Positions 1 to 6,747 of a stretch of 19,493 nucleotides of DNA are shown here, one piece after another (the first letter of the stretch is position 1; the number at the start of each line of letters is the position of its first letter). The translations under genes and the position numbers were made by a program. The DNA comes from JAHQVI01 sp050330195. GTDB lineage: Bacteria; Pseudomonadota; Alphaproteobacteria; Rhizobiales; Rhodomicrobiaceae. The stretch lies in assembly GCA_050330195.1 (NCBI GenBank), contig JBHJOB010000083.1:1-19493 (forward strand), read 5' to 3'. Under the pieces are notes generated by a model. That model worked only from the letters and a program-made list of their open reading frames with translations, did not search any database and had not been told where the DNA came from.

Positions 1-963
1 TATGGCGTTTTCCGACCGGCCGAGGAACTGTCTGAGCTTGAGGTGCTGCTTGATCCAGCGGAACAGCAGCTCGATCTGCCATCGCGCCTTGTAGAGTGCC
101 GCGATCCGGACCGCTGACCGCTTCCGGTCGTTGGTGATGATTTCCAGTTGCGTGCCGTCATCGCGTTCGATCCGCAGATGGCGCAAGGGGCAGACGAGGC
201 GATTCTTGCCCTGCGTAGCAAGGCGGACATCGGCATCGGAAAGGATTGTAAAGCCCTCGCCCTTTTCCTCGGTCTTCTCTATGCACCGCTGCCGGATGAT
301 CTCAAATCTGGCGTTCTTCTTGGCCCTTGTGACAAAACTGGCCCCGATTTCGTGGATGCGGTTCCACCAGTCATAATCGCAGTAAGCCTTGTCGAAGACA
401 TAGGTGGCCCCTTCCTCGATCGGTTCTTTCCGGCCCACCTCGACATCATTGACCGTGGAGGAGGTGATGGTGATCCGATGCGGGTGATCGGCCTGCGGGT
501 CATAAACGGTGTGCATCTTCAGCCCGCGCGTCCGCCCGTTCCACTTTGCCCATTCGCACAGCTTGCCTAAAGGGATCGGCGTGGCGTCGATCAGGCGGAT
601 CATCTCCTGGCCCTCCCGGTGCAGCCGCCGGCCGGTCAATTCGCAGAGCTGAGCGAATGTCTCGGCAAATACCTCCGGCGGACGGCGGCGATTGGCATCG
701 GCAAGCGTGGAACGGGCAAGGGGACCGGAGCCCAAATGGTAATGATGATGGGCGTTGGCGTTCCAGCCTGCCTCAAGGCCGCGCAAGCTGTTCGCCGAGC
801 TTAACTGAGCGTAGATCAAAGCAATGAGGTGGTCCCAGCTGCCGAAGCTTTTGTCATAGGCATTGCCATTATGGGATTCCACAATTGCCCGGAAGCGACG
901 GCGGCAGATGGGCTTGAGAAGGCTGGCGAAGATGCTATCCCGATAACGCATGTCCGGCTCCAT
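1..963 (-). CDS. IS4-family DDE transposase (3' end outside window)
   Basis: Transposase that would cut and rejoin the ends of its own insertion sequence. I translated the minus strand from the ATG at 963 down to base 1: 321 codons with no stop, so the C terminus is missing only because the window ends. Residues about 10-80 resemble the DUF4372-type N-terminal domain (GSWDHLIALIYAQL, then NSLRGLEAGW). The catalytic core follows: first Asp at D126 in LIDATPI, second Asp at D191 in YVFDKAYCDY, and the IS4 signature Y-(2)-R-(3)-E-(6)-K as Y291, R294, E298 and K305 in YKARWQIELLFRWIK. All three acidic residues are present and there is no frameshift, so the visible part looks intact. It points away from the dcw operon. 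An 8-bp inverted repeat (963-987) overlaps its start codon. The IS subgroup and the missing end cannot be judged from here. Confidence 0.9.
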   Translation of the reverse strand, partial: MEPDMRYRDSIFASLLKPICRRRFRAIVESHNGNAYDKSFGSWDHLIALIYAQLSSANSLRGLEAGWNANAHHHYHLGSGPLARSTLADANRRRPPEVFAETFAQLCELTGRRLHREGQEMIRLIDATPIPLGKLCEWAKWNGRTRGLKMHTVYDPQADHPHRITITSSTVNDVEVGRKEPIEEGATYVFDKAYCDYDWWNRIHEIGASFVTRAKKNARFEIIRQRCIEKTEEKGEGFTILSDADVRLATQGKNRLVCPLRHLRIERDDGTQLEIITNDRKRSAVRIAALYKARWQIELLFRWIKQHLKLRQFLGRSENAI

Positions 964-987
964 TTTCTGAGTCTCACAATCAGAAAA
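963..987. repeat. Perfect 8-bp inverted repeat over the transposase start codon
   Basis: TTTTCTGA (963-970) and TCAGAAAA (980-987) are exact reverse complements separated by 9 bases. On the transposase strand the hairpin ends in AAAATG, so its 3' arm touches the start codon. A hairpin there could mask initiation on transcripts that read in from outside, as described for some IS10/IS4-type elements, or it could be part of the IS end. The pairing is seen; the role is inferred. Confidence 0.5.
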
Positions 988-1292
988 TAACCGGTTCGCG
1001 CCGGAATTGCCGGGCATGCGCCGCCACACACTGACTCATTCCCCGGACAGCCCTGCACAGCCTCGGGAATGTTTTGCTGGGCTCGCTTTGCTCGCGCGCC
1101 GGACATCCGTCCGGCTTATGCCCACTTGGCCGTGGGCCCCGGCGGCGCTTCGCGCCTTAAGCGGAGGGTTGCGGCGCTGCTGATCCCAGCCGTTCCCATG
1201 AATTCCCGCAGACAAAAGGCGATGCAAGCCACGTACAAGGCGTTTTTTCGCCAGGTTTCCCCGATTCTGCACACGAATTTTAAAGGCTGTTT
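988..1292. other. Non-coding gap between the IS and the mraZ control region
   Basis: No convincing gene. The short open frames on both strands overlap one another and match no family I know. Visible structure: a 7-bp inverted repeat CATTCCC (1037-1043) / GGGAATG (1065-1071), the dispersed repeat at 1081-1140, and a small GGCGC-TTC-GCGCC hairpin around 1144-1156. A GATTC (GANTC) methylation-type site lies at 1263-1267. I see nothing interpretable from about 1160 to 1260. Confidence 0.5.
1081..1140 (+). repeat. Dispersed two-hairpin repeat, copy 1
   Basis: These 60 bases match the reverse complement of 9346-9406 at roughly 90 percent, with a few substitutions and one single-base indel. Each copy contains two hairpins: GCCGGAC-ATCC-GTCCGGC (7-bp stem) and GCCCAC-TTGGCC-GTGGGC (6-bp stem). 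The similarity stops sharply after GGGCCCC, which suggests a defined unit. It encodes nothing I recognise. It is most likely a genome-wide intergenic repeat of the REP or MITE type; the family name is unknown to me. Confidence 0.8.
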
Positions 1293-1387
1293 GCCAAGTA
1301 ATGCCACTTAATCCCACTAAAGAGCCATGTTTACCCCGCTGGTTCCATTGACACCCATATAATCCCATGCTATCCCAACCATACCCG
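1293..1387 (+). promoter_or_regulatory. Ten-box helically phased array, candidate MraZ operator
   Basis: Ten NCC(A/C/G) boxes start at 1293 (GCCA), 1303 (GCCA), 1313 (CCCA), 1324 (GCCA), 1334 (CCCC), 1344 (TCCA), 1354 (CCCA), 1364 (CCCA), 1374 (CCCA) and 1384 (CCCG). Every step is exactly 10 bases except one of 11. The last four are the strongest. On the other strand they read TGGG-N6-TGGG, the same core and period as the TGGGN direct repeats with 5-nt spacers known as MraZ boxes in E. coli. The array ends about 190 bp before mraZ and covers a candidate promoter, so autoregulation of the operon is the natural reading. The four right-hand boxes are confident; the six weaker ones are an inference from phasing. 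Confidence 0.75.
1348..1376 (+). promoter_or_regulatory. Candidate promoter of the dcw operon
   Basis: A consensus -35 hexamer TTGACA (1348-1353) is followed after 17 bases by TATCCC (1371-1376), a weak -10 with three of six consensus bases. A perfect TATAAT also occurs at 1358-1363 but has no good -35 at the right distance. Either placement lies within the phased boxes, so a protein bound there would block RNA polymerase. The transcription start is not determined. Confidence 0.45.
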
Positions 1388-1575
1388 TTCGGAAGGGAAT
1401 GATTCGGGAGGAGGGCGCGTAGTTCGTTCCTTCGAAGGCCAAATAGGGGGCAACGACATGCTTCCTCCCGGTCTCAGTCCGGCTTCCGAAGGGGACGAAT
1501 TTTTAAGAAACAGCAGAGATCGCCGCGCTTGAGCCGGCCTTTGTTCCGCGTCATACCGGGAGCGCCTTGAGGGGG
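1388..1575 (+). other. Leader region between the operator and mraZ
   Basis: About 190 nt with no gene. It contains a GATTC (GANTC) site at 1401-1405, a 7-bp inverted repeat GGGAGGA (1406-1412) / TCCTCCC (1463-1469), and a perfect 10-bp palindrome CCTTCGAAGG (1429-1438). A seven-codon frame starts at ATG 1400 (MIREEGA, stop TAG) with no clear ribosome-binding site. The leader may fold, but I recognise no known riboswitch or attenuator. Confidence 0.4.
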
Positions 1576-2064
1576 ATGGATGAATTTGCCTCCAGGTTCG
1601 ACAACAAGATCGACGCCAAGGGACGCGTTTCGATCCCGGCTTCCTTTCGGGCGGTGCTCGCCAAGGACGGCGCTGACGACATTTTCTGCTATCCGCACCT
1701 CGATCGGGCCGCGCTCGAAGCTGGCGGCAGCCGTCTGGTCGAAAAGATTAAGGGCATTCTGGACGGGTTTCCCATCGACAGCCCGGAGCGCGACGAAATC
1801 GCGACCGCTTATTTCGGGGAAAGCGAAAAGATCAAGGTCGATCCCGATGGGAGGGCAGTGCTCCCCAAGAGACTGCGGGATCATGCGGGCATTACCGATA
1901 TTGCGGTCTTCGTCGGACTCGGAGACAAGTTCCAGATCTGGGCGCCCGCACCCTATGAAGAATTCCGCAGTGAAGCGCGCGAGCGGGCGCGTGCTTACCG
2001 GAGAGAACTCGGCGCGGGGAACCGTCCATTAGCGGACGGAGGTAAAGAGGGAGTACAGGAGTGA
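1576..2064 (+). CDS. mraZ: MraZ, transcriptional regulator of the dcw operon
   Basis: DNA-binding protein of the AbrB-like swapped-hairpin type that forms rings and normally represses its own operon by binding repeated TGGG boxes. The 162-residue product has both tandem domains with their DxxxR signatures: D13-A-K-G-R17 and D89-P-D-G-R93. Around the first is the typical NKIDAKGRVSIP stretch. The ATG at 1576 gives the usual N terminus (MDEF, compare MDRF in relatives) but GAGGGGG lies directly against it; an in-frame TTG at 1567 has GGGAG four bases upstream and would add three residues, so the start is not certain. It is the first gene of the run and its TGA overlaps the rsmH ATG by one base. 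The ten-box array at 1293-1387 is its likely target. Confidence 0.93.
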   Translation: MDEFASRFDNKIDAKGRVSIPASFRAVLAKDGADDIFCYPHLDRAALEAGGSRLVEKIKGILDGFPIDSPERDEIATAYFGESEKIKVDPDGRAVLPKRLRDHAGITDIAVFVGLGDKFQIWAPAPYEEFRSEARERARAYRRELGAGNRPLADGGKEGVQE

Positions 2065-3095
2065 TGACGGGTAACGGCAAGGGAGAGGCCCCCGAAGCCG
2101 TTGGCGGACCGGCTCGTCACACTCCTGTTCTTTTACCGCAAGTCCTGAGCGCGCTGACCCCACAGCATGGCGAACGCTTTATCGACTGCACCTTCGGCGC
2201 AGGCGGCTATTCGCGCGCTATTCTGGAGGCTGCGGACTGCCATTTGCTCGCTCTCGACCGCGACCCCGGAGCCTACGCATTTGCCGAAGGATTGCAGGCC
2301 GGTTTCCCATCCCGTTTCCAGTTTGCAAACACCCCTTTCAGCCACCTTTCCACAGTTGTGCACAGCCAGGGCTTCGCCCCTGCCGATGCTGTGATTTTCG
2401 ACCTCGGCGTGTCCTCCATGCAACTGGACGAGGCGGAACGGGGCTTTTCCTTCATGCGGGACGGACCGCTCGACATGCGCATGTCGGACGAAGGGGAGAG
2501 CGCGGCGGATGTCGTCAATACCTACGGCGAAGCGGAGATCGCCGAAATCCTGTTCCGGCTCGGCGAGGAAAAACGCTCGCGAGCCATCGCCCGGGCCATC
2601 GTGAAGCGCCGCGAAGATGCCCCCTACAGCCGCACCCTCGAACTTGCCGGCACCATCGCGGGCGTGCTCGGCCGCCGTCATGACGACGCCAGGCACCCGG
2701 CGACCCGCTCTTTTCAGGCGCTGCGGCTGTTCGTGAACGATGAACTGGGCGAACTGGTGGAAGGGCTGACGGGCGCGGAGGAGATTCTCCGGCCCGGCGG
2801 ACGCCTGATCGCGGTGACGTTTCATTCTCTGGAGGACCGGATCGTGAAGAATTTTCTGACCGAACGGTCCGGCGCGAAGGGGCGGCCGTCGCGCCATCTG
2901 CCTGATGCCGGCGAGCAGCGTGCGCCAAGCTTCAGGCTGGCGCGCCGCAAGCCGGTCGAGCCATCCGCCGATGAAGTCGCCGCCAATCCGCGCGCGCGTT
3001 CGGCGCGGCTGCGATCGGCGATCCGGCTTGATGCGCCTGCATGGCCCGTCGATCCGCAATCGCTCGGCCTGCCGCTGTTGAAAGCGGGGAGATAA
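2064..3095 (+). CDS. rsmH: RsmH (MraW), 16S rRNA m4C1402 methyltransferase
   Basis: S-adenosylmethionine-dependent enzyme that methylates N4 of C1402 in the decoding site of 16S rRNA. The product is 343 residues, a little longer than the usual 310 or so. HTPVLL (residues 19-24) begins the conserved part; the SAM-binding glycine motif is DCTFGAGGYS (41-50), followed by FDLGVSSMQLD and the C-terminal RPGGRLIAVTFHSLEDR. The ATG at 2064 overlaps the mraZ stop (TGATG); GAGGGAG (2047-2053) lies 10 bases upstream. A GTG at 2061 would add one residue and cannot be excluded. The neighbour pair mraZ-rsmH is the standard head of dcw clusters. A 79-base gap to ftsL follows, the first non-coding break in the operon. 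Confidence 0.96.
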   Translation: MTGNGKGEAPEAVGGPARHTPVLLPQVLSALTPQHGERFIDCTFGAGGYSRAILEAADCHLLALDRDPGAYAFAEGLQAGFPSRFQFANTPFSHLSTVVHSQGFAPADAVIFDLGVSSMQLDEAERGFSFMRDGPLDMRMSDEGESAADVVNTYGEAEIAEILFRLGEEKRSRAIARAIVKRREDAPYSRTLELAGTIAGVLGRRHDDARHPATRSFQALRLFVNDELGELVEGLTGAEEILRPGGRLIAVTFHSLEDRIVKNFLTERSGAKGRPSRHLPDAGEQRAPSFRLARRKPVEPSADEVAANPRARSARLRSAIRLDAPAWPVDPQSLGLPLLKAGR

Positions 3096-3112
3096 GTCAG
3101 TTGGAGTTACCG

Positions 3113-3143
3113 CCCGTTTACCAACGTTGTTTACCTTAACGGG
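3113..3143 (+). repeat. Small inverted and direct repeat in the rsmH-ftsL gap
   Basis: CCCGTT (3113-3118) and AACGGG (3138-3143) are exact reverse complements with 19 bases between them. Inside lie two direct copies of GTTTACC (3116-3122 and 3129-3135). No T-run follows, so it does not look like a terminator. It could be a binding site or chance. Confidence 0.3.
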
Positions 3144-3174
3144 TCGGAAACAGGGTTCGAGGATTTTTGCGTCC

Positions 3175-3567
3175 ATGCGTCTTGCCAGTCTTCTAGCCTT
3201 CGGTTTTCTCGCCGGGCTTATCGTCCTCATCTACGACATGAAATATGAGACGCGGCGTCTGGAGGCGCGCGCGACCGATCTGGAGCGCGCGATTGCCGAG
3301 GAAAAGGACAATGTCGCGCTGATGCACGCCGAATGGAGCCACGTCACACGGCCCGACCGGATCGAAAAGCTTGCGCGCGACGTGCTCTCGCTGGCGCCAG
3401 CCAAGCCGGAGCAACTCATCACCCATCGCGATTTCATGGACGTACTGGCGCGCCGCCCGATCCCGGCAGGCGAAGGGCATGCGGACCGGAATCTGCGCGA
3501 CGAGATCGGTGCGCTGATCCGGGGCGAAAAGGGAGGCAGCGATGCAGGCGCGACACTGGCGCAATAG
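3175..3567 (+). CDS. ftsL: FtsL-like division protein
   Basis: Small bitopic membrane protein of the divisome that helps activate FtsW/FtsI. The 130-residue product has one transmembrane helix at about residues 3-20 with almost no cytoplasmic tail, a charged coiled coil from about 24 to 58, then the conserved RPDRIEKLARDVLSLAP region that ends the FtsL core. I chose the ATG at 3175 because it puts the helix at the N terminus as in alphaproteobacterial FtsL, and GAGGA (3159-3163) lies 11 bases upstream. A TTG at 3127 would add 16 residues but has no ribosome-binding site. FtsL is poorly conserved in sequence; size, topology and its place between rsmH and ftsI carry the assignment. Its 3' end overlaps ftsI by 26 bases. 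Confidence 0.88.
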   Translation: MRLASLLAFGFLAGLIVLIYDMKYETRRLEARATDLERAIAEEKDNVALMHAEWSHVTRPDRIEKLARDVLSLAPAKPEQLITHRDFMDVLARRPIPAGEGHADRNLRDEIGALIRGEKGGSDAGATLAQ

Positions 3568-5200
3568 TGGCGATGGGCTTCCCGCATGGCGGATGAACGC
3601 GCTGGCGGTCTGCCTGCTGGGCGGCTTTCTCGCGATCGGGTGGCAATTGACCGAGCTGGGCCGTGAAGGCGTGGTGACCTCACGGCTGATGGTTGCGGGC
3701 AATGCCGTGCAGAACGCCATGTCACGCCCCGATATTGTCGACCGCAATGGCCGGATGCTCGCCTCGGACATCAAGGTCTACTGGCTGTATGCCGACCCGG
3801 CGCGGATTCTCGATGCGGACGAGACGGTCGAAAAGCTCTCCCGCGTGTTGCCGCCCGAGGACATGGTGGGCCTGCGCGCCAAGCTGGTTGCGAAAAGCCG
3901 CTTCGAATGGGTCAAGCGCGGTCTGTCGCCGAAGCTGGCGGCCAAAGTGCACAATCTGGGTTTGCCGGGCCTGCATCTGATCGACGAGCTGCAACGTATC
4001 TATCCCGCCGGGCGCACGGCGGCGCATATTCTCGGCCATACGAATGTCGACAATCGCGGCCTTGCCGGGATCGAAAAGCACATTGACGGGCTTCAGGCGG
4101 GTCCCTCCGCCGGGGACACGGCGTCCGATGGCGGGCGCCGCCGGGTGAGGCTGTCCATCGACCTTCGCGTCCAGCACGCCCTCCATGATGAGCTGATGGC
4201 CGCGAAGGAGCGCTATGACGCGGCTGCAGTGGGCGGGCTCGTGCTCGATATACGCAGCGGCGAGGTGCTGGCCATGGCGAGCGTGCCCGGCTATGACCCC
4301 AACCAGCGCGAGCAGGCGCTCATGGAGGGACGGCATAACCGCTTTTATTATGATGCCTATGAACTCGGCTCCGTGTTCAAGGGCTTTGCCGTCGCTCTTG
4401 CGCTGGAGGAGGGACTGGTGGGCGTTTCGGACAAGATCGACGTGCTGACACCGATAAGGATGGGCCGCTACACGCTGCGCGATCGCCACGCCAAGTCGCA
4501 ACATCTCACCGTCGAGGAAGTCTTCACCCATTCGTCCAATACGGGGGCCGCGCGTCTTGCGCTGGCGGCGGGCGGTGAGAAGCAACGCGCGTTTTTCCGC
4601 AAGCTGGGCCTGATGGATGTCATGGCCACGGAACTCGGACCGACCGCCGGGCCGCTCTTTCCCGATCCCTGGCGTGAGATCAACACCATGACCGCCGCCT
4701 ATGGGCATGGCTTCTCCGTCCCCCCGTTCGCCTTTGCCGTGGCCACCGCCGCGCTCGTCAATGGCGGCTTCAAGGTCCAGCCGAGCTTTTTCCCCCGCAG
4801 CGCAGAAGATGCCGGACCGAGGGAACGGGTTATTTCGGAGGCGACAAGTGCGGCGATGCGGCAACTGTTCTGGGAAAATGTCGAAAACGGCACCGGCCGT
4901 CAGGCCAAGGTGTCCGGCTACAGGGTCGGCGGGAAGACCGGCACGGCGTGGAAGCCGGCCAAGGGCGGCTACAGCGAGGACAAGGTCATTACCAGCTTCG
5001 TGGGCGCCTTTCCCATGGACGATCCGCAATATCTGACGCTGGTCGTCATTGACGAGCCAAAGCCCGAGGCGCCGGGCAAACGGACGGAAGCGGGACACAA
5101 TGCGGCCCCGACAAACGCCGCATTGGTGACACGCATCGCGCCCTTGCTGGGGATTGCGCCGCTCAGGAGATTTGACGAACTCCGTCAAGCCTCTTATTAA
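3542..5200 (+). CDS. ftsI: FtsI (PBP3), septal peptidoglycan transpeptidase
   Basis: Class B penicillin-binding protein that crosslinks septal peptidoglycan as partner of FtsW. 552 residues: short cytoplasmic tail, transmembrane helix about 18-38, dimerisation/pedestal domain starting with IVDRNGRMLA, then the transpeptidase domain. All three active-site motifs are present: S277-V-F-K280 with the acyl-serine, S331-S-N333, and K465-T-G467. The start is well supported: GGGAGG (3531-3536) is five bases before ATG 3542, inside the ftsL gene, so the two genes overlap by 26 bases. The length is normal for the alphaproteobacterial protein. A 68-base gap separates it from the murE start. Confidence 0.97.
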   Translation: MQARHWRNSGDGLPAWRMNALAVCLLGGFLAIGWQLTELGREGVVTSRLMVAGNAVQNAMSRPDIVDRNGRMLASDIKVYWLYADPARILDADETVEKLSRVLPPEDMVGLRAKLVAKSRFEWVKRGLSPKLAAKVHNLGLPGLHLIDELQRIYPAGRTAAHILGHTNVDNRGLAGIEKHIDGLQAGPSAGDTASDGGRRRVRLSIDLRVQHALHDELMAAKERYDAAAVGGLVLDIRSGEVLAMASVPGYDPNQREQALMEGRHNRFYYDAYELGSVFKGFAVALALEEGLVGVSDKIDVLTPIRMGRYTLRDRHAKSQHLTVEEVFTHSSNTGAARLALAAGGEKQRAFFRKLGLMDVMATELGPTAGPLFPDPWREINTMTAAYGHGFSVPPFAFAVATAALVNGGFKVQPSFFPRSAEDAGPRERVISEATSAAMRQLFWENVENGTGRQAKVSGYRVGGKTGTAWKPAKGGYSEDKVITSFVGAFPMDDPQYLTLVVIDEPKPEAPGKRTEAGHNAAPTNAALVTRIAPLLGIAPLRRFDELRQASY

Positions 5201-5268
5201 CCGGTCGATTGGACAATCATTATCGCTCGTCCGTATGCCGGCACCCATGCGGCGGGCTCGGCGTTATC

Positions 5269-6747
5269 ATGACACTCAAGACTCTCAAGGAGCTTTGCGG
5301 GATGTCCGCGTCCGGCGGGGACAACGCGGCGATTTCCGGCCTCACCGCGGATAGCCGCGACGTTCGTCCCGGCTGGCTGTTCGCCGCGCTCAACGGCACC
5401 AAAGCCAACGGCGCGCAATTCATCGCCGACGCAGTTGCGCGAGGCGCAGCCGCCGTTCTCGTGGGCGAGGATACGTCGATCGACGTGCCGGAAAACGTCG
5501 CCGTGATCCACGACACCAATCCGCGCCGGGCGCTGGCGCTGATGGCGGCGCGTTTCCATGGACGCCAGCCCGAAATGATCGCCGCCGTTACGGGCACGAA
5601 CGGCAAGACATCGGTGGCCTCTTTCCTGCGTCAGATCTGGGAGGCGGACGGACTTGCCGCCGCAAGCCTTGGCACCACCGGCATCATGTTTCGCGGCGAG
5701 ACCGAACCGCTGATCCACACGACGCCCGACCCGGTTTCGCTTCACGCCAAACTCGCCGATCTCGCTGAACGCGGGGCGACGCATCTGGCCTGTGAAGCCT
5801 CCAGCCACGGGCTGGCCCAGCACCGGCTTGACGGGGTGCGCCTGTCAGCAGGCGCATTCACGAACATCTCCCGCGACCATCTCGATTATCACCCGACGCC
5901 GGAGGATTATTTCAACGCCAAGATGCGGCTGTTCTCCGAGCTTTTGCAGCCCGGCCAGTCCGCCATCATCGACATGGACAGCCAGGGCGGCGAACGTGCG
6001 GCGGAGGTTGCGCGGGCGCGGAAGCTGAAATTGTTTACGGTCGGTCGCAAGGGCGAGTGGCTGCGGCTGGTCGAGAGCGAGCGCGACGGTTTCGGGCAAA
6101 AGCTTGTGCTCTCCCTCGAAGGCGGCTTGCCGCGCACGGTGTTTCTGCCGCTCGCGGGGGATTTTCAGGCCGCGAACGTTCTGGTGACGCTCGGGCTTGC
6201 GATAGCCACCGGCGTTGCGCCTGATGCCGCTTTTGCGGCTGTGGAAACGCTGCAGGGCGCGAAGGGTCGGCTTGAGCTGGTCGCGCACGCGCCGGGCGGC
6301 GGCCCCGTCTTTATCGACTATGCGCACACACCCGCCGCATTGGAGACCGCGATCCTTGCGCTCAAACCCTATGTTACCGGCAAGCTGCATGTCGTTTTCG
6401 GCGCGGGGGGCGACCGCGACAAGGGCAAGCGCCCCGAAATGGGCGCGGTTGCGACGAAACATGCAGACTGTGTGTATGTTACAGACGATAATCCGCGCAG
6501 CGAGGACGCCCGCGTGATCCGAGCGGAAATCCTGGCGGCAAGTCCGGGCGCGCTGGAAATCGGCGACCGGCGCGAGGCCATTGCCGCCGCCCTCGAGGCC
6601 ATGTCGCCGGGCGATCTGCTGCTGGTTGCCGGAAAAGGCCATGAAACCGGACAGATCATCGGCGATGTCACCATTCCCTATTCCGACCATGAGACTGTGT
6701 CTTCACTTCTGAACGGAACGGGAGAAAGGGTTGCGCAGCATGGCTGA
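5269..6747 (+). CDS. murE: MurE, UDP-MurNAc-tripeptide synthetase (meso-DAP adding)
   Basis: Cytoplasmic ATP-dependent ligase that adds the third stem-peptide residue to UDP-MurNAc-L-Ala-D-Glu. 492 residues with the three Mur-ligase domains. The ATP loop is V107-T-G-T-N-G-K113-T. The DNPRxE signature (D407 to E412) is the one that selects meso-diaminopimelate rather than lysine, as expected for a Gram-negative wall. The ATG at 5269 gives the usual MTLKTLKEL start and is preferred; a TTG at 5209 would add 20 residues unlike the family. No strong Shine-Dalgarno precedes 5269. The 3' end overlaps murF by 8 bases. Confidence 0.96.
   Translation: MTLKTLKELCGMSASGGDNAAISGLTADSRDVRPGWLFAALNGTKANGAQFIADAVARGAAAVLVGEDTSIDVPENVAVIHDTNPRRALALMAARFHGRQPEMIAAVTGTNGKTSVASFLRQIWEADGLAAASLGTTGIMFRGETEPLIHTTPDPVSLHAKLADLAERGATHLACEASSHGLAQHRLDGVRLSAGAFTNISRDHLDYHPTPEDYFNAKMRLFSELLQPGQSAIIDMDSQGGERAAEVARARKLKLFTVGRKGEWLRLVESERDGFGQKLVLSLEGGLPRTVFLPLAGDFQAANVLVTLGLAIATGVAPDAAFAAVETLQGAKGRLELVAHAPGGGPVFIDYAHTPAALETAILALKPYVTGKLHVVFGAGGDRDKGKRPEMGAVATKHADCVYVTDDNPRSEDARVIRAEILAASPGALEIGDRREAIAAALEAMSPGDLLLVAGKGHETGQIIGDVTIPYSDHETVSSLLNGTGERVAQHG

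Larger units (their letters stand above)
1..987 (-). mobile_element. Partial IS4-family insertion sequence; boundaries not resolved
   Basis: The transposase implies an insertion sequence whose other end lies left of base 1. The end nearer mraZ must lie beyond 963. I place a provisional boundary at the end of the inverted repeat at 963-987, but I cannot recognise a terminal inverted repeat or target-site duplication without the other end. The element stops well short of the mraZ control region, so the dcw operon looks undisturbed. Confidence 0.6.

Noticed and set aside
148..570. Plus-strand open frames of 80 to 140 codons at the left edge
   Set aside because: They are antisense to the transposase, whose full DDE motif set shows which strand is coding.
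1239..1254. GGCG-TTTTTT-CGCC as a terminator
   Set aside because: The T-run is in the loop rather than after the stem, and the stem is only four base pairs.
1400..1423. Seven-codon frame (MIREEGA) as a leader peptide
   Set aside because: No ribosome-binding site and no run of regulatory codons; a frame this short is expected by chance.
3116..3140. Possible CtrA binding site (GTTTACC repeats and TTAAC)
   Set aside because: Does not fit TTAA-N7-TTAA; no second half-site at the right distance.
2133..3230. 365-codon open frame on the minus strand opposite rsmH
   Set aside because: High-GC shadow of rsmH; the protein matches no family and is rich in Arg and Gly, while the plus strand encodes a clear methyltransferase.
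5197..5200. TTAA after ftsI as half of a CtrA site
   Set aside because: No TTAA-like partner 11 bases upstream.
3722..5248. 508-codon open frame on the minus strand opposite ftsI
   Set aside because: Shadow of ftsI codon usage; no recognisable domain, and the sense protein has all three transpeptidase motifs.
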